From Sedimentisphaerales bacterium (GTDB taxonomy: Bacteria > Planctomycetota > Phycisphaerae > Sedimentisphaerales > SG8-4), in contig JAFGCA010000655.1 in the NCBI GenBank assembly GCA_016932895.1, positions 1-20,893 on the forward strand: a DNA stretch of 20,893 bases. Direction: 5' to 3'. Positions 1 through 7,036 of this stretch are shown one piece after another (the stretch's first letter is position 1; every line of letters starts with the position of its first letter). The position numbers and the translations under genes were made by a program. The notes below the pieces were generated by a model that saw only the letters and a list, made by a program, of their open reading frames with translations, was not told the origin of the DNA and searched no databases.

Positions 1-4
1 CCCA

Positions 5-718
5 TTAACCAACGACGATGTAATACAGACCGAAAACCATGAGCATATTGCCGGCGAGCAACTGAATTCGTTGCTCCACCGAACACATGCGGGTTCGCAG
101 CCGTTTGATCAAACCCGGCTTGAGCAGGGCGGCCGAGACTCCGACGGCCACAACCGGCAGAGCCTGCCCCAGGGCAAAGCTGAAAAACAGCATCCAGCCG
201 TAAAGCGACAGGTTCCGGGTCGCCACCATGCCGCCTAACGCGATCACCCCGGCGCCGCAGGAGGGACAGGCCGGAATCGTGAGCAGACCCGAGAGGAACC
301 CAAGCAACAAAGCGCCCCATAGGCCGGCCTGACTCAGGTGATCGGCCATACGCTGCCACCTCTGAGGCATGACTTGGGGGCTTACCAGGCCGGATAGAAA
401 AAGCCCGGAAACTAGGAGCAGGGCGCCGAAACTCCAGAAGAAGAGCCGGTTGGCCTGGAGCAGGCCCACGGGCGATTCGCCCGCCGACGCCGCCAATGCG
501 GCCAGCAGAACGGAACTGACAACCAGCCCCAGTGCGAAGCAGCCGGTCAAAACCAGCGATTTCTTCCTGCTGCTGCCCGAACCGGCGATGTATCCGAGCA
601 GAATGGGCAGCCGGAAAACGGCACAGAAGCTCAGAGAGGCCGTAGCTCCAATCCAGAACACCAGGTACAAGGATCGGAGGGACGTGTCGCTCAGAGCTCT
701 TTCCAACGTCGAGATCAC
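5..718 (-). CDS. CcdA/DsbD-like transmembrane protein
   Basis: This 237-aa, very hydrophobic protein has about six predicted membrane segments. Two half-motifs resemble the cytochrome c biogenesis/thiol-disulfide transporter fold (CcdA/DsbD/TauE-like): SFCAVFRLPILLGY near residue 31 and TIPACPSCGAG near 148. Cys32 matches the first-half cysteine of CcdA. The second half carries a CPSC pair (Cys151/Cys154) instead of one cysteine, so redox or metal handling in the membrane is plausible. Known family members pass electrons from cytoplasmic thioredoxin to periplasmic partners. The start is GTG at 718 with a weak AAAGAGA seven bases upstream. The gene diverges from the metal operon at 925, and the palindrome at 838-852 lies in the shared gap, so co-regulation is possible. 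The fold-level call is fairly safe; the substrate is unknown. Confidence 0.75.
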   Translation of the reverse strand: MISTLERALSDTSLRSLYLVFWIGATASLSFCAVFRLPILLGYIAGSGSSRKKSLVLTGCFALGLVVSSVLLAALAASAGESPVGLLQANRLFFWSFGALLLVSGLFLSGLVSPQVMPQRWQRMADHLSQAGLWGALLLGFLSGLLTIPACPSCGAGVIALGGMVATRNLSLYGWMLFFSFALGQALPVVAVGVSAALLKPGLIKRLRTRMCSVEQRIQLLAGNMLMVFGLYYIVVG

Positions 719-837
719 GGCGATTCTCTTTCAAATAGGGCCTCGAAAGGCTCATGCCAGAGGCGTTAGACGCCGCCTCGGGGGCGTTGACAGGGTTACA
801 CCTAAAATCTACGAAACAAAAACCCTGCGAGAAAATA

Positions 838-852
838 TGCAACTAAGTTGCA
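838..852. promoter_or_regulatory. Fur-family operator-like palindrome (7-1-7)
   Basis: TGCAACTAAGTTGCA is a perfect inverted repeat of two 7-base arms around one central base. This is the arm geometry typical of Fur-family operators such as the Fur box. It overlaps the predicted -35 hexamer of the metal operon, whose second gene encodes a Fur-family regulator. Autorepression is inferred from this arrangement. The arm sequence differs from the classical iron box, so the sensed metal cannot be read from it. Confidence 0.6.
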
Positions 853-876
853 AATCGGTCGTATATCCCGTACAGT
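848..876 (+). promoter_or_regulatory. Predicted sigma70-type promoter of metal operon
   Basis: TTGCAA (848-853) and TACAGT (871-876) are separated by exactly 17 bases and each matches four of six consensus positions. Transcription would start near 883, giving a leader of about 40 nt before the ATG at 925. The -35 box lies inside the palindromic operator, so bound repressor would exclude polymerase. A second TTGACA at 787-792 lacks a good -10 partner. Confidence 0.5.
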
Positions 877-924
877 GTTCTTTCTGGGGACCAATTTACG
901 ATGCTTGTAGGAGTGTAAGCAGGT

Positions 925-1740
925 ATGCACGGGCGACTGACGGGTATCCTTTCCGAACTGCGGTCTCACGCCCCCTTTACGTTTTTCGGGGCGGCCACCG
1001 GGGTGGTCTGTATGCTCATCTTCAAGAACGTCGGTTCGGAAGTGAGCCATCGGCTTTTCCAGGTTTTTCATCCGGCCCATGTGGTGCTCTCGGCGATGGT
1101 TACGGCTTCGCTGTATGCCCTGTACCAGCGGAAGAGGAATGTTCTGGCGATTCTGCTGGTCGGTTACGTCGGCGCCGTGGGGGTCGCTACGCTGAGCGAC
1201 TGCATTTTGCCGTTTTTCGGTGAGAGCCTTCTGGGCGTGGCCATTCCCGTGCACGGGCATTCTCACGAGGCCACGGCCGCGCATGAGCATGAGGCCGACG
1301 ATCCGGCCCACGCAGACGAGGCCGAGCACGCGCATGAAGAAGTCGAGGCGGCCGGGCACCAGGAAGACGATCACGATGTAGCCGCGGCGACCGAGTCGCA
1401 TGAAGGGCCCCGAATTCACCTGGGTTTCATCGAGGATTGGTACCTGGTGAACCCCGCGGCGGTGTTGGGTGTGTTGATCGCCTTCTTCTTGCCGCGCACG
1501 AAATTCCCCCATGCCGGCCACGTCCTGATCAGCACGTGGGCCTCCTCGTTTCACGTTCTCATGAACACGCACACGACGCTCTCGCCGGTGATGCTGGCGG
1601 GGATTTTGATCGTGCTCTTCGTGGCCGTCTGGCTGCCTTGCTGTATCAGTGACATCGTGTTTCCCATGCTCTTCGTGGGTCCGAATGACGTGCACATCGG
1701 GCATCACCATCACCACCACGGTCCGGAGGCGTCGTCGTGA
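925..1740 (+). CDS. His-rich multi-pass membrane protein, probable metal transporter
   Basis: The 271-aa protein has three hydrophobic segments in its N-terminal part (about 17-34, 50-67, 72-97) and two or three more at 172-250. Between them is a hydrophilic loop (110-165) full of His, Glu and Asp, and the protein ends with six consecutive histidines (260-265). Both halves contain related Ser-Asp motifs next to cysteine and proline: SDCILPF near 91 and PCCISDIVFP near 238. This suggests an internal repeat with metal-coordinating residues in the membrane. I do not recognise a named family; it distantly recalls predicted heavy-metal exporters. The gene precedes and overlaps a Fur-family regulator by 4 nt, which supports zinc or another divalent metal as substrate. 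A TAGGAG lies 11 nt before the ATG. Confidence 0.75.
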   Translation: MHGRLTGILSELRSHAPFTFFGAATGVVCMLIFKNVGSEVSHRLFQVFHPAHVVLSAMVTASLYALYQRKRNVLAILLVGYVGAVGVATLSDCILPFFGESLLGVAIPVHGHSHEATAAHEHEADDPAHADEAEHAHEEVEAAGHQEDDHDVAAATESHEGPRIHLGFIEDWYLVNPAAVLGVLIAFFLPRTKFPHAGHVLISTWASSFHVLMNTHTTLSPVMLAGILIVLFVAVWLPCCISDIVFPMLFVGPNDVHIGHHHHHHGPEASS

Positions 1741-2177
1741 GCGCGCACGGCGCCAAGAAGGCCCGGAGCATGTTGAAAGCGGTGGGCCTGTACTGTACGC
1801 AGGCGCGCATGGCCGTGCTGGAGGTGCTCATGGAAGCGTCGAGCCCTCTGCCGCAGGATCGCATCGCCGAGCAAGTCGCCGCCGGTGCGTTCGACAAAGT
1901 CACGATCTATCGAACGCTCGAATCCCTCACACAGGCCGGCCTGGTGCACCGCGCCTTCATGCAGAGCCGCGCCTGGCATTTTGAGCTGGCCGACCACTGC
2001 ACCGAGAAACAGTGCCACCCGCACTTCACCTGCATAAACTGCGGCCAGACCCATTGCCTCACGGATACGTCGCTGCCGATGGTCAATATCCCGCACGACG
2101 GCTTCGTGGTGAACCGCCAGCAGGTGCGGCTCGAGGGGCTCTGCCCCGACTGCTCGGCAAAGTCGCGACAAATATGA
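1737..2177 (+). CDS. Fur-family metal-dependent transcriptional regulator (Fur/Zur/PerR type)
   Basis: The 146-aa length and domain order match the Fur family. An N-terminal winged helix has its recognition helix around DKVTIYRTLESLTQAGLV (53-70). The dimerisation part carries the HPHFTCINCG signature (94-103) and a second CPDC pair (136-139), the usual structural zinc site formed by two CXXC motifs. The start is GTG, overlapping the TGA of the membrane-protein gene, with GGAGG at 1725-1729 seven bases upstream, so the two genes are probably translationally coupled. The regulator presumably represses its own operon through the palindrome at 838-852. The His-rich partner favours a zinc-type sensor, but family subtype cannot be settled from sequence. 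Confidence 0.9.
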   Translation: MSAHGAKKARSMLKAVGLYCTQARMAVLEVLMEASSPLPQDRIAEQVAAGAFDKVTIYRTLESLTQAGLVHRAFMQSRAWHFELADHCTEKQCHPHFTCINCGQTHCLTDTSLPMVNIPHDGFVVNRQQVRLEGLCPDCSAKSRQI

Positions 2178-2182
2178 GAATC

Positions 2183-2217
2183 CGGCGTGCCCGCCGCGGA
2201 CTTCCGCAAGAGGGCTT
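2183..2217 (+). terminator. Possible terminator after the Fur-family gene
   Basis: Just after the stop codon there is a hairpin CGGCG-TGCC-CGCCG (2183-2196), then GCGG-ACTT-CCGC (2196-2207), then a short T-rich stretch, GGGCTTTT. The two stems share one base and the T tract is short, so termination is only plausible. Confidence 0.3.
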
Positions 2218-2276
2218 TTGAGAATAATCGCAGGAAATCTAAACATCTGACGGCTCAGTCTCCGATAAAAACGGAA

Positions 2277-3188
2277 ATGACTTTACGCACAAAGCTATTT
2301 GTTGGACTGTTGCTCCTGGGGTGGGTGACGGCGGGGTGTCGAGGCCCGGGGGGCCCTGCGCCCGGCCTGGTTCTCGAAGAAGACACAATTTCCGTCGAGG
2401 ATCTCGCCGCTCGGCTCGGTCTGCGCGTCGACGAACGGACCGATACGTTCATCATCCTCAAGAACGCGACCAATACTGTGTTGATCTTCACCTACAGTGA
2501 CGGCCGGTTCTTCGTCAACGGCAAACCCATCGGTCCCGTGGGAAAGGTCAGGAAGGCCGGCGGCACCGTGTCTGTCTCGGCGACGCTGGCGGCGCGGATT
2601 CGCCCCCACCTGGGCGGCGCAGCGGCACCGCCTCCCGTGGTCACGCGCCCGCCGAGCGGGGTGGTGATCATCGACCCGGGCCACGGCGGCAAGGATCCCG
2701 GCACCACCAGCGTCCACGGCGTGCAGGAAAAACGCATCAACCTCCGGGTCGCCACGAAAGTAGCCGCCGCCTTGAGGCGTAAGGGCGTTAGTGTCACTCT
2801 GACTCGCCGGGATGACCGTTTCATCGAGCTGGAGGATCGCGCCGACATAGCCAACCGCCGCCGCGCGGACCTCTTCGTCAGTCTGCACGGCGACTCGGCC
2901 CCCGATCGTTCGGTCCAGGGCTTCACGCTGTACATCGCCCGGGCCGCGTCCCCCGAATCCTACAGCGCCGCCCAGGCCATCGGACGCGCCATGAGCGGCG
3001 CCGGCCTGGAAGATCGCGGCATTCGCCGGGCCGACTACCGCGTCCTCGTGCAAACCCGGGGCCCGGCCGTCCTGCTCGAGATGGGCTACCTCTCCAACGC
3101 CTGGGAGGCCTCGCGCCTCCAGGACAACGCCTTCCAGGACCGCATCGCCGCCGCCGTCGCCGACGGCATCCTCGCCTATCTCCGCTGA
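2277..3188 (+). CDS. N-acetylmuramoyl-L-alanine amidase (Amidase_3), lipoprotein
   Basis: This predicted cell-wall hydrolase cleaves the amide bond between MurNAc and the stem peptide. Starting at the ATG at 2277 gives 303 aa with a lipoprotein signal peptide ending in the lipobox VTAGC (Cys21); the open frame extends upstream to 2187 but those residues would bury the signal. Residues 25-110 form a small N-terminal region rich in beta-type sequence that resembles stalk or copper-amine-oxidase-like domains. Amidase_3 spans about 127-303: DPGHGG with His136, Glu151 in VQEKRINL, His204 in SLHGD (zinc ligands), and catalytic Glu268 in LLEMGYLSN. All key residues are present. It probably acts at the periplasmic face in septum splitting or wall turnover. 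It appears to be a single-gene unit. Confidence 0.92.
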   Translation: MTLRTKLFVGLLLLGWVTAGCRGPGGPAPGLVLEEDTISVEDLAARLGLRVDERTDTFIILKNATNTVLIFTYSDGRFFVNGKPIGPVGKVRKAGGTVSVSATLAARIRPHLGGAAAPPPVVTRPPSGVVIIDPGHGGKDPGTTSVHGVQEKRINLRVATKVAAALRRKGVSVTLTRRDDRFIELEDRADIANRRRADLFVSLHGDSAPDRSVQGFTLYIARAASPESYSAAQAIGRAMSGAGLEDRGIRRADYRVLVQTRGPAVLLEMGYLSNAWEASRLQDNAFQDRIAAAVADGILAYLR

Positions 3189-3204
3189 TCTAACCCGTGC
3201 GCCC

Positions 3205-3233
3205 TTGATTTTCCATGGCCGCTGCGGTATTAT
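3205..3233 (+). promoter_or_regulatory. Predicted promoter of the pseudopilin gene
   Basis: TTGATT (3205-3210) and TATTAT (3228-3233) are spaced by 17 bases and lie downstream of the amidase stop. The -10 matches five of six consensus bases. The transcript would have a leader of roughly 90 nt before the ATG at 3333. Confidence 0.5.
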
Positions 3234-3332
3234 CAGACGTATAAGCGGCAAGGTCACCGTACGGGTGGTCAAACGGACGCCTTGCACCGGGGTCTCTCGA
3301 AGCCACCGACACGATGTCTCGAAAGGGGCCGT

Positions 3333-4148
3333 ATGAAGAAGCGTCAAGCCTTCACGCTGATCGAGCTGCTCGTGGTCATCGCCGTCATCGCCGTTCTCAT
3401 GGCCATTCTCATGCCCGCACTGAACCTGGCGCGCGACCAGGGGCGAAAGATGGCCTGCGCCAACAACCTCCACAGCCTGGCGCTGGCGAATCACCTGTAC
3501 GCGGTCAACAACGACGACTGGGCCGTGCCGTGCCGCTTTACCACCGACCAGGGCACCACCCTCTGGACCGCCAATCCCCAGTACCGCAAGTACATCGGCT
3601 ACGAGGGGGCCGAAGACATGCCCGGTCAATCCGTCGTGCAGACCCCCAAGAAGTACAAGTGTCCCAGCGACACCCAGAAGGCGTGGCTCCACGCCTACGA
3701 CGTCGAGTCGGGCAACACCAGCGGCACTCTCGTCAGTTACGGCTACAACATCGAAGACTGGTTCCCCTCGGTCGGCTCGCCTTCCTGGACCGGAACGATG
3801 GATATGAGCGTGCTGGGCTACAAGGTATCGAGCATCTCGCAGCCGGCGCGGAAGCTCCAGTTCAACGAGGCGCACGACTGGTGGAGCAAGTGGCGCGGCG
3901 CCGACTACATCAACGGCTGGGACGTGCTCGGCCAGGACGGCACCGTGCAGGAGTACAAAAACGCCGGCTGCGGCGGGCCCACCATGTATCGCCACAACCA
4001 AGCGGCCAATCTCGCCTTCTACGACGGACATGTCGAGACCTGGCGCAAGGAAAAACTCTGGGTCCCCGAACACGCCGAGCCCCCGTACCGGCCCGAGATC
4101 TGGGTCGTCAAAAGAGAAGTCTGGGAAGAAAACGGCGGCGGCTCCTAA
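3333..4148 (+). CDS. Type II secretion/pilin-like prepilin with H-X9-DG motif
   Basis: The 271-aa protein begins MKKRQA followed by FTLIELLVVIAVI, a type III prepilin leader and hydrophobic N-terminal helix with Glu at mature position 5. The residue before the cleavage site is Ala rather than the usual Gly. Near the C-terminus HNQAANLAFYDG gives His-X9-Asp-Gly, the signature of the large planctomycete/lentisphaeral pseudopilin family (DUF1559-like). The globular part is rich in Trp and Tyr and has paired cysteines. Such genes occur in many copies as solitary units in these genomes; their roles are mostly unknown, and adhesion, pseudopilus tips or carbohydrate capture have been suggested. The ATG at 3333 is chosen over the upstream in-frame one at 3282 because it starts the prepilin leader and follows GAAAGGGG. 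Confidence 0.88.
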   Translation: MKKRQAFTLIELLVVIAVIAVLMAILMPALNLARDQGRKMACANNLHSLALANHLYAVNNDDWAVPCRFTTDQGTTLWTANPQYRKYIGYEGAEDMPGQSVVQTPKKYKCPSDTQKAWLHAYDVESGNTSGTLVSYGYNIEDWFPSVGSPSWTGTMDMSVLGYKVSSISQPARKLQFNEAHDWWSKWRGADYINGWDVLGQDGTVQEYKNAGCGGPTMYRHNQAANLAFYDGHVETWRKEKLWVPEHAEPPYRPEIWVVKREVWEENGGGS

Positions 4149-4182
4149 ACGCGCCCCACGTGCAGTTGCAGGATAGGCTTTC

Positions 4183-4202
4183 GCCCACGCGGGCTCTCTT
4201 TT
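4183..4202 (+). terminator. Short rho-independent-like terminator after the pseudopilin gene
   Basis: GCCC-ACGC-GGGC forms a 4-bp GC stem followed directly by TCTCTTTT, 34 nt after the stop codon. The stem is short, so strength is uncertain. Confidence 0.4.
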
Positions 4203-4340
4203 GTCGAGAACTGTAGCTGGTGAACGCTCTGGTAGGGCCGGAGCCAGACATTTGCAGGCCCACAGGCCAGGAGGGGAAAGATGAAGTCGTTTGCCGCTCG
4301 TCTTTGCGTCGTCGCCGCACTGCCGACTCCCCCCATGCAC

Positions 4341-4809
4341 AAATTGGCTTCGTTTCGCGCCCACCGGGCCCGGCTTTTCACCACAGAGCCACAGAGCACA
4401 CCGAGCATAAAGCCTAACTCCTTCTTCCAATTGCATTTACATGCATCTCCGCATCCGCCGCGCCTTTGTGGCGCCTTCTCCCCGGCACCAAATTGGCTTC
4501 GTTTGACATTCCCCGCCCCGGGTGTTTCGCCGAGCATCTCGTAAGGCGGGCCGTGCCCGCCGACTTGCCGCCTCGCACAAATTGGCTTTGTTTGCTATTT
4601 CTGTGCTCGTTCTCAGACCTCCGCCTGCCTGTCGGATTTCGAGCTTCGTGCTTAGGATTTCCCGGAGCCCCCAGGACCCGGGCGAATTGGGTTCGTTTGG
4701 CGCGCTCTGGTCTGTTTGGATCCTTCGCATTTCGAATTCGGTTAGGATTTCGAGCTTTGTGCTTCGGATTTCCCGGGGCCGCCAGGACCCGGGCGAATTG
4801 GGTTTGTTT
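4341..4809. repeat. Array of five copies of AAATTGGCTTCGTTT-type motif
   Basis: Five same-orientation copies lie at 4341-4355, 4490-4504, 4579-4593, 4684-4698 and 4795-4809. The consensus on the plus strand is RAATTGGSTTYGTTT, and start-to-start spacing is 149, 89, 105 and 111 bp. Copies 2 and 5 also share the following GACATTCCCCGCC. Spacers between copies are unrelated except for the 66-bp repeat, so this is not a CRISPR or a simple tandem array. Its function is unknown. Confidence 0.8.
4381..4405 (+). repeat. CCACAGAG tandem pair followed by CACCGAG
   Basis: CCACAGAG occurs twice in tandem (4381-4396), and the second copy is followed after two bases by CACCGAG. The same CCACAGAG-NN-CACCGAG arrangement occurs on the opposite strand at 6959-6975, so the two copies form an inverted pair around the GIY-YIG gene region. 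Confidence 0.7.
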
Positions 4810-4810
4810 G
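4634..4810. repeat. 66-bp imperfect direct repeat (4634-4699 and 4745-4810)
   Basis: The two 66-bp units align without gaps with 61 identical bases and are 111 bp apart start to start. Each unit ends in one of the AATTGGGTTYGTTT motifs and includes CCAGGACCCGGGCGAATT. The intervening 45 bp are not repeated. The sequence is non-coding. Confidence 0.85.
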
Positions 4811-5129
4811 ACATTCCCCGCCTTCGCTTCCTGCAATCCCCAATCACACCCACCCTGCGCAAAGCGCGGAAAAATGGGTCGCCGGAAACCCCGGGCCAAC
4901 AATTTCCCCCGGGCGAAATCGAACGGGACATCTGCCTGGCCCACCATAATCCTCGGTTCCTCACTTCCATTCGAACGAGCATGTCTTGGTTTTATAAATA
5001 CCAGACACTGGCCCGCGCGTCAAGGGAAAAAGCCCGCGTTTTGTGGGGCGGTAGCTGAGTGGATGGGTAGCGAGCGGGTAGGATGGGCTCGGAGCCCGTG
5101 CGGATTCTCTTTGATCCGGTCCGCCATTG

Positions 5130-5624
5130 CTACGGAGGCCATGGCCGGCCGGGTGCGTTGCTCACACGATTTTGAACTTGACCGAATCCGAGGATGTTCT
5201 CTCGGCTGATGTCACGCATCACCTTAGAGTACCTCGCGTTCACACGATCTGCCATCTGCTGGATAACATCATCTAGCACCTTGGCTCGCTCCGTCGACGT
5301 GGAGTATCTATCTGCAAACAACACATCAAGGATGACATCAAGCTCTTTGATATTATCTGCTTCCCTAAGTTTGTCCGCGATCTGCCACGCTTCAGATCGA
5401 AGCCTGTCCCACACGCTTGGGTCTGCATTCTCTCCATGAACCTCAGCCGCGGTGACCCAGAAATACAGGCTGTGTACGTCAAGCAAGCGCATGTAGACTG
5501 CAAATCTCGCTTCTTCCCTTTTACGGTGTTTCTCATTTACTCGTTGTAGTACGCCTGCAAACAGCGCACTTACAGCCGCCATCAAAAGCCCACTCAACAA
5601 GCCAAGCCAATAGCCCACGTTCAT
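5130..5624 (-). CDS. Small single-pass membrane protein, unknown function
   Basis: The 164-aa protein has one strong N-terminal membrane segment (about residues 5-27, rich in Gly, Leu, Ala) and then a charged, mainly helical domain beginning NEKHRKREEARF, probably cytoplasmic. No catalytic motif is recognised. Codon use and base composition look less GC-rich than in neighbouring genes, similar to the GIY-YIG gene 117 bp upstream on the same strand, which suggests joint acquisition. The last few residues (APGRPWPP) are encoded in GC-rich sequence typical of the flanks, so the original 3' end may have been replaced at an insertion junction. It could be a membrane anchor or sensor acting with the upstream nuclease-like protein; that is inference from adjacency only. 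Confidence 0.65.
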   Translation of the reverse strand: MNVGYWLGLLSGLLMAAVSALFAGVLQRVNEKHRKREEARFAVYMRLLDVHSLYFWVTAAEVHGENADPSVWDRLRSEAWQIADKLREADNIKELDVILDVLFADRYSTSTERAKVLDDVIQQMADRVNARYSKVMRDISRENILGFGQVQNRVSNAPGRPWPP

Positions 5625-5741
5625 TCTCCATTCCCGGTGCCATCATCGTTCTGCCCCGCCCGACTGACTTCTCTTCTGGAGTTCCTCTCGTCTACTCCTT
5701 GATCGGGGCGTGTGCAGGAGGACCCGCTGTTATTTCTCACA

Positions 5742-6542
5742 TCAAGCTAATCTCCTCGCTGCCTGATCCGCAATGTCCTCCGCCTCCTTTCTATTCCCTG
5801 AATCAATTTGCTTCAAGAAGGAACCAACCATTGCCAGTAACCGCTCCTGTATGGCTTCCACGTTCCGACAGCGTTTGGTCGTACGTTCCTGATCGTATTC
5901 TATGTCATGCGCCAGTTCCTCAACCGCAAGGGCGAGGTCTTTCCATGATAGACGCCGCCGCCGAAAGTCAGAAATGTGATCGCTAATGCTGCCAGCGAAG
6001 AAATCAAGATCATCCACGTTGCCTCTGAGCGCGTCGTCAGCAGATTCGTCAGCCTCTTTTCCGAGACGGTCGATCTCTGAAAGGAGGGAACGGAGAGCTG
6101 TTTCCAAGCCTTGTACAATCTCTTCTTCTTTGGCTCGCGAGAATGACTTGAACACGCGAGCATCAGAATAGACTTGTGACCATTCACGGTCATCCAAGTG
6201 GAAAGCGAGTTCCGCGCAGAGACCAGTCTCGCCGCCAGGTACGAGATTCACGAGGCTACCACCCTCCGTTTGGCAACCACCATATTGCTTGACCAGTGTT
6301 CTCTCGATATCGAAGGCCTCAAGCTCACTGAGGTCGTCTGTAACGATCTCCACATCCCAACCATCGACAAGTAATGCCACCCTCTCTTTCCATTTCGTGT
6401 TGCGCGCCGCGGTGGCCCAAGCGCGCTTTCCGCTACCTTTGCCGACGTAGAACACTTCTCCTGTAGTACGATCCTTATGGACGTACACATAGTAACCGCG
6501 CTTCACTCCATCCGCGTCAATGTATGTTTTCTTCCGTCGCAC
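5742..6542 (-). CDS. GIY-YIG nuclease-domain protein with helical C-terminal domain
   Basis: The N-terminal 105 residues form a GIY-YIG domain of the LEM-3/COG3680-like type: YVY (18-20) and YVG (32-34) replace GIY and YIG, followed by GKGSGKRA with Arg40, the helix AFDIERTLVKQYG with candidate catalytic Glu80, and LVNLVPGGETG with Asn99. The core active-site residues therefore seem intact. Residues 110-266 are strongly helical, with charged heptad-like stretches around 145-175, and have no recognised domain. The start is GTG at 6542. GIY-YIG enzymes cut DNA in homing, repair or restriction; this subtype is uncharacterised in bacteria. Its apparently lower GC and its position between repeat mosaics suggest horizontal acquisition. 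It may be co-transcribed with the membrane-protein gene downstream. Confidence 0.8.
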   Translation of the reverse strand: MRRKKTYIDADGVKRGYYVYVHKDRTTGEVFYVGKGSGKRAWATAARNTKWKERVALLVDGWDVEIVTDDLSELEAFDIERTLVKQYGGCQTEGGSLVNLVPGGETGLCAELAFHLDDREWSQVYSDARVFKSFSRAKEEEIVQGLETALRSLLSEIDRLGKEADESADDALRGNVDDLDFFAGSISDHISDFRRRRLSWKDLALAVEELAHDIEYDQERTTKRCRNVEAIQERLLAMVGSFLKQIDSGNRKEAEDIADQAARRLA

Positions 6543-6854
6543 CTTATCGCTAGCTCTCTTGAATACGGGTTTTGAGGATCCGAACAGGTGTCAAATAGAT
6601 GTCTCCGTGTTGGCATACCATGGATGATATCCTAAGAATAGTCGCCCAATTCAAACGAGAGAAGCCAGCCTACGATCATTAAGGTTTATCGTTACGCCAG
6701 CTAGGTCCTACGTCCGTCGATCCGTTCTGCCGCTTGGACATACTGGTCGACGCCTTATCAGGGACTTATCTCTATCCGGATTATGGCGGTTGTGTGGTGA
6801 GGACGCAAGAAAAAAATGATAGGAGATAAGGAAGTGATAGGAAGTGGAGATTTC

Positions 6855-6875
6855 GGATTTGGGATTTGGGATTGG
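6855..6875. repeat. 7-bp tandem repeat, three units
   Basis: GGATTTG, GGATTTG and GGATTGG follow each other directly. The GGATTTCG phrases in the 66-bp repeat at 4634-4810 are similar, suggesting related repeat stock on both sides of the GIY-YIG island. Confidence 0.6.
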
Positions 6876-6958
6876 CTTGGATGGTTCCCGAGGGGGCGTG
6901 GGTATCTCGTATTTCGTCGTTTGTATCTCGAATGAATGGGGTTTCTCTGCTCTGTGTT

Positions 6959-6975
6959 CTCGGTGATCTCTGTGG
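6959..6975 (-). repeat. Inverted copy of CCACAGAG-NN-CACCGAG
   Basis: Read on the minus strand this is CCACAGAG, two bases, CACCGAG, identical at all 15 defined positions to 4389-4405 on the plus strand. The two copies are about 2.55 kb apart in opposite orientation. Confidence 0.65.
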
Positions 6976-7036
6976 CTGATTCTTGTCTTTTTTCGCGTGC
7001 TTCGTGGGCCGTGCCCAGTGGCCCGTGGTACGTGAG

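Larger units (their letters stand above)
4203..5129. other. Non-coding, repeat-rich intergenic region
   Basis: No reading frame here looks like a gene. The open frames that exist translate repeated motifs (for example, NEPN/NKAN-like peptides on the minus strand), as expected when a repeat array is read as protein. The stretch holds CACAGAG-type repeats, five copies of a 15-bp AT-containing motif and one 66-bp imperfect direct repeat, listed separately. A tRNA-like stretch at about 5043-5125 was considered and rejected. Confidence 0.7.

Noticed and set aside
787..815. Second promoter TTGACA upstream of the metal operon
   Set aside because: The hexamer at 17-bp spacing (TACGAA) matches only three of six -10 positions; the promoter at 848-876 is better placed.
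2295..4436. 713-aa minus-strand open frame opposite the amidase and pseudopilin genes
   Set aside because: It is the antisense shadow of two well-supported genes in GC-rich DNA and has no domain features.
4341..4809. CRISPR array
   Set aside because: Repeat units are only about 15 bp, degenerate and irregularly spaced, part of the spacers is itself duplicated, and no cas genes are present.
5043..5125. tRNA-like sequence (GGTAGCTGAGTGG near the start and CCGCCA near the end)
   Set aside because: The acceptor arms pair at only five clean positions, the T arm has an eight-base loop without the GTTCRANYC pattern, and no standard anticodon arm forms. At most a decayed remnant.
4466..5209. Long open frames on both strands in the repeat region, including a 247-aa plus-strand frame
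   Set aside because: They translate the repeated motifs, share no family similarity, and overlap each other on both strands; typical of repeats read as protein.
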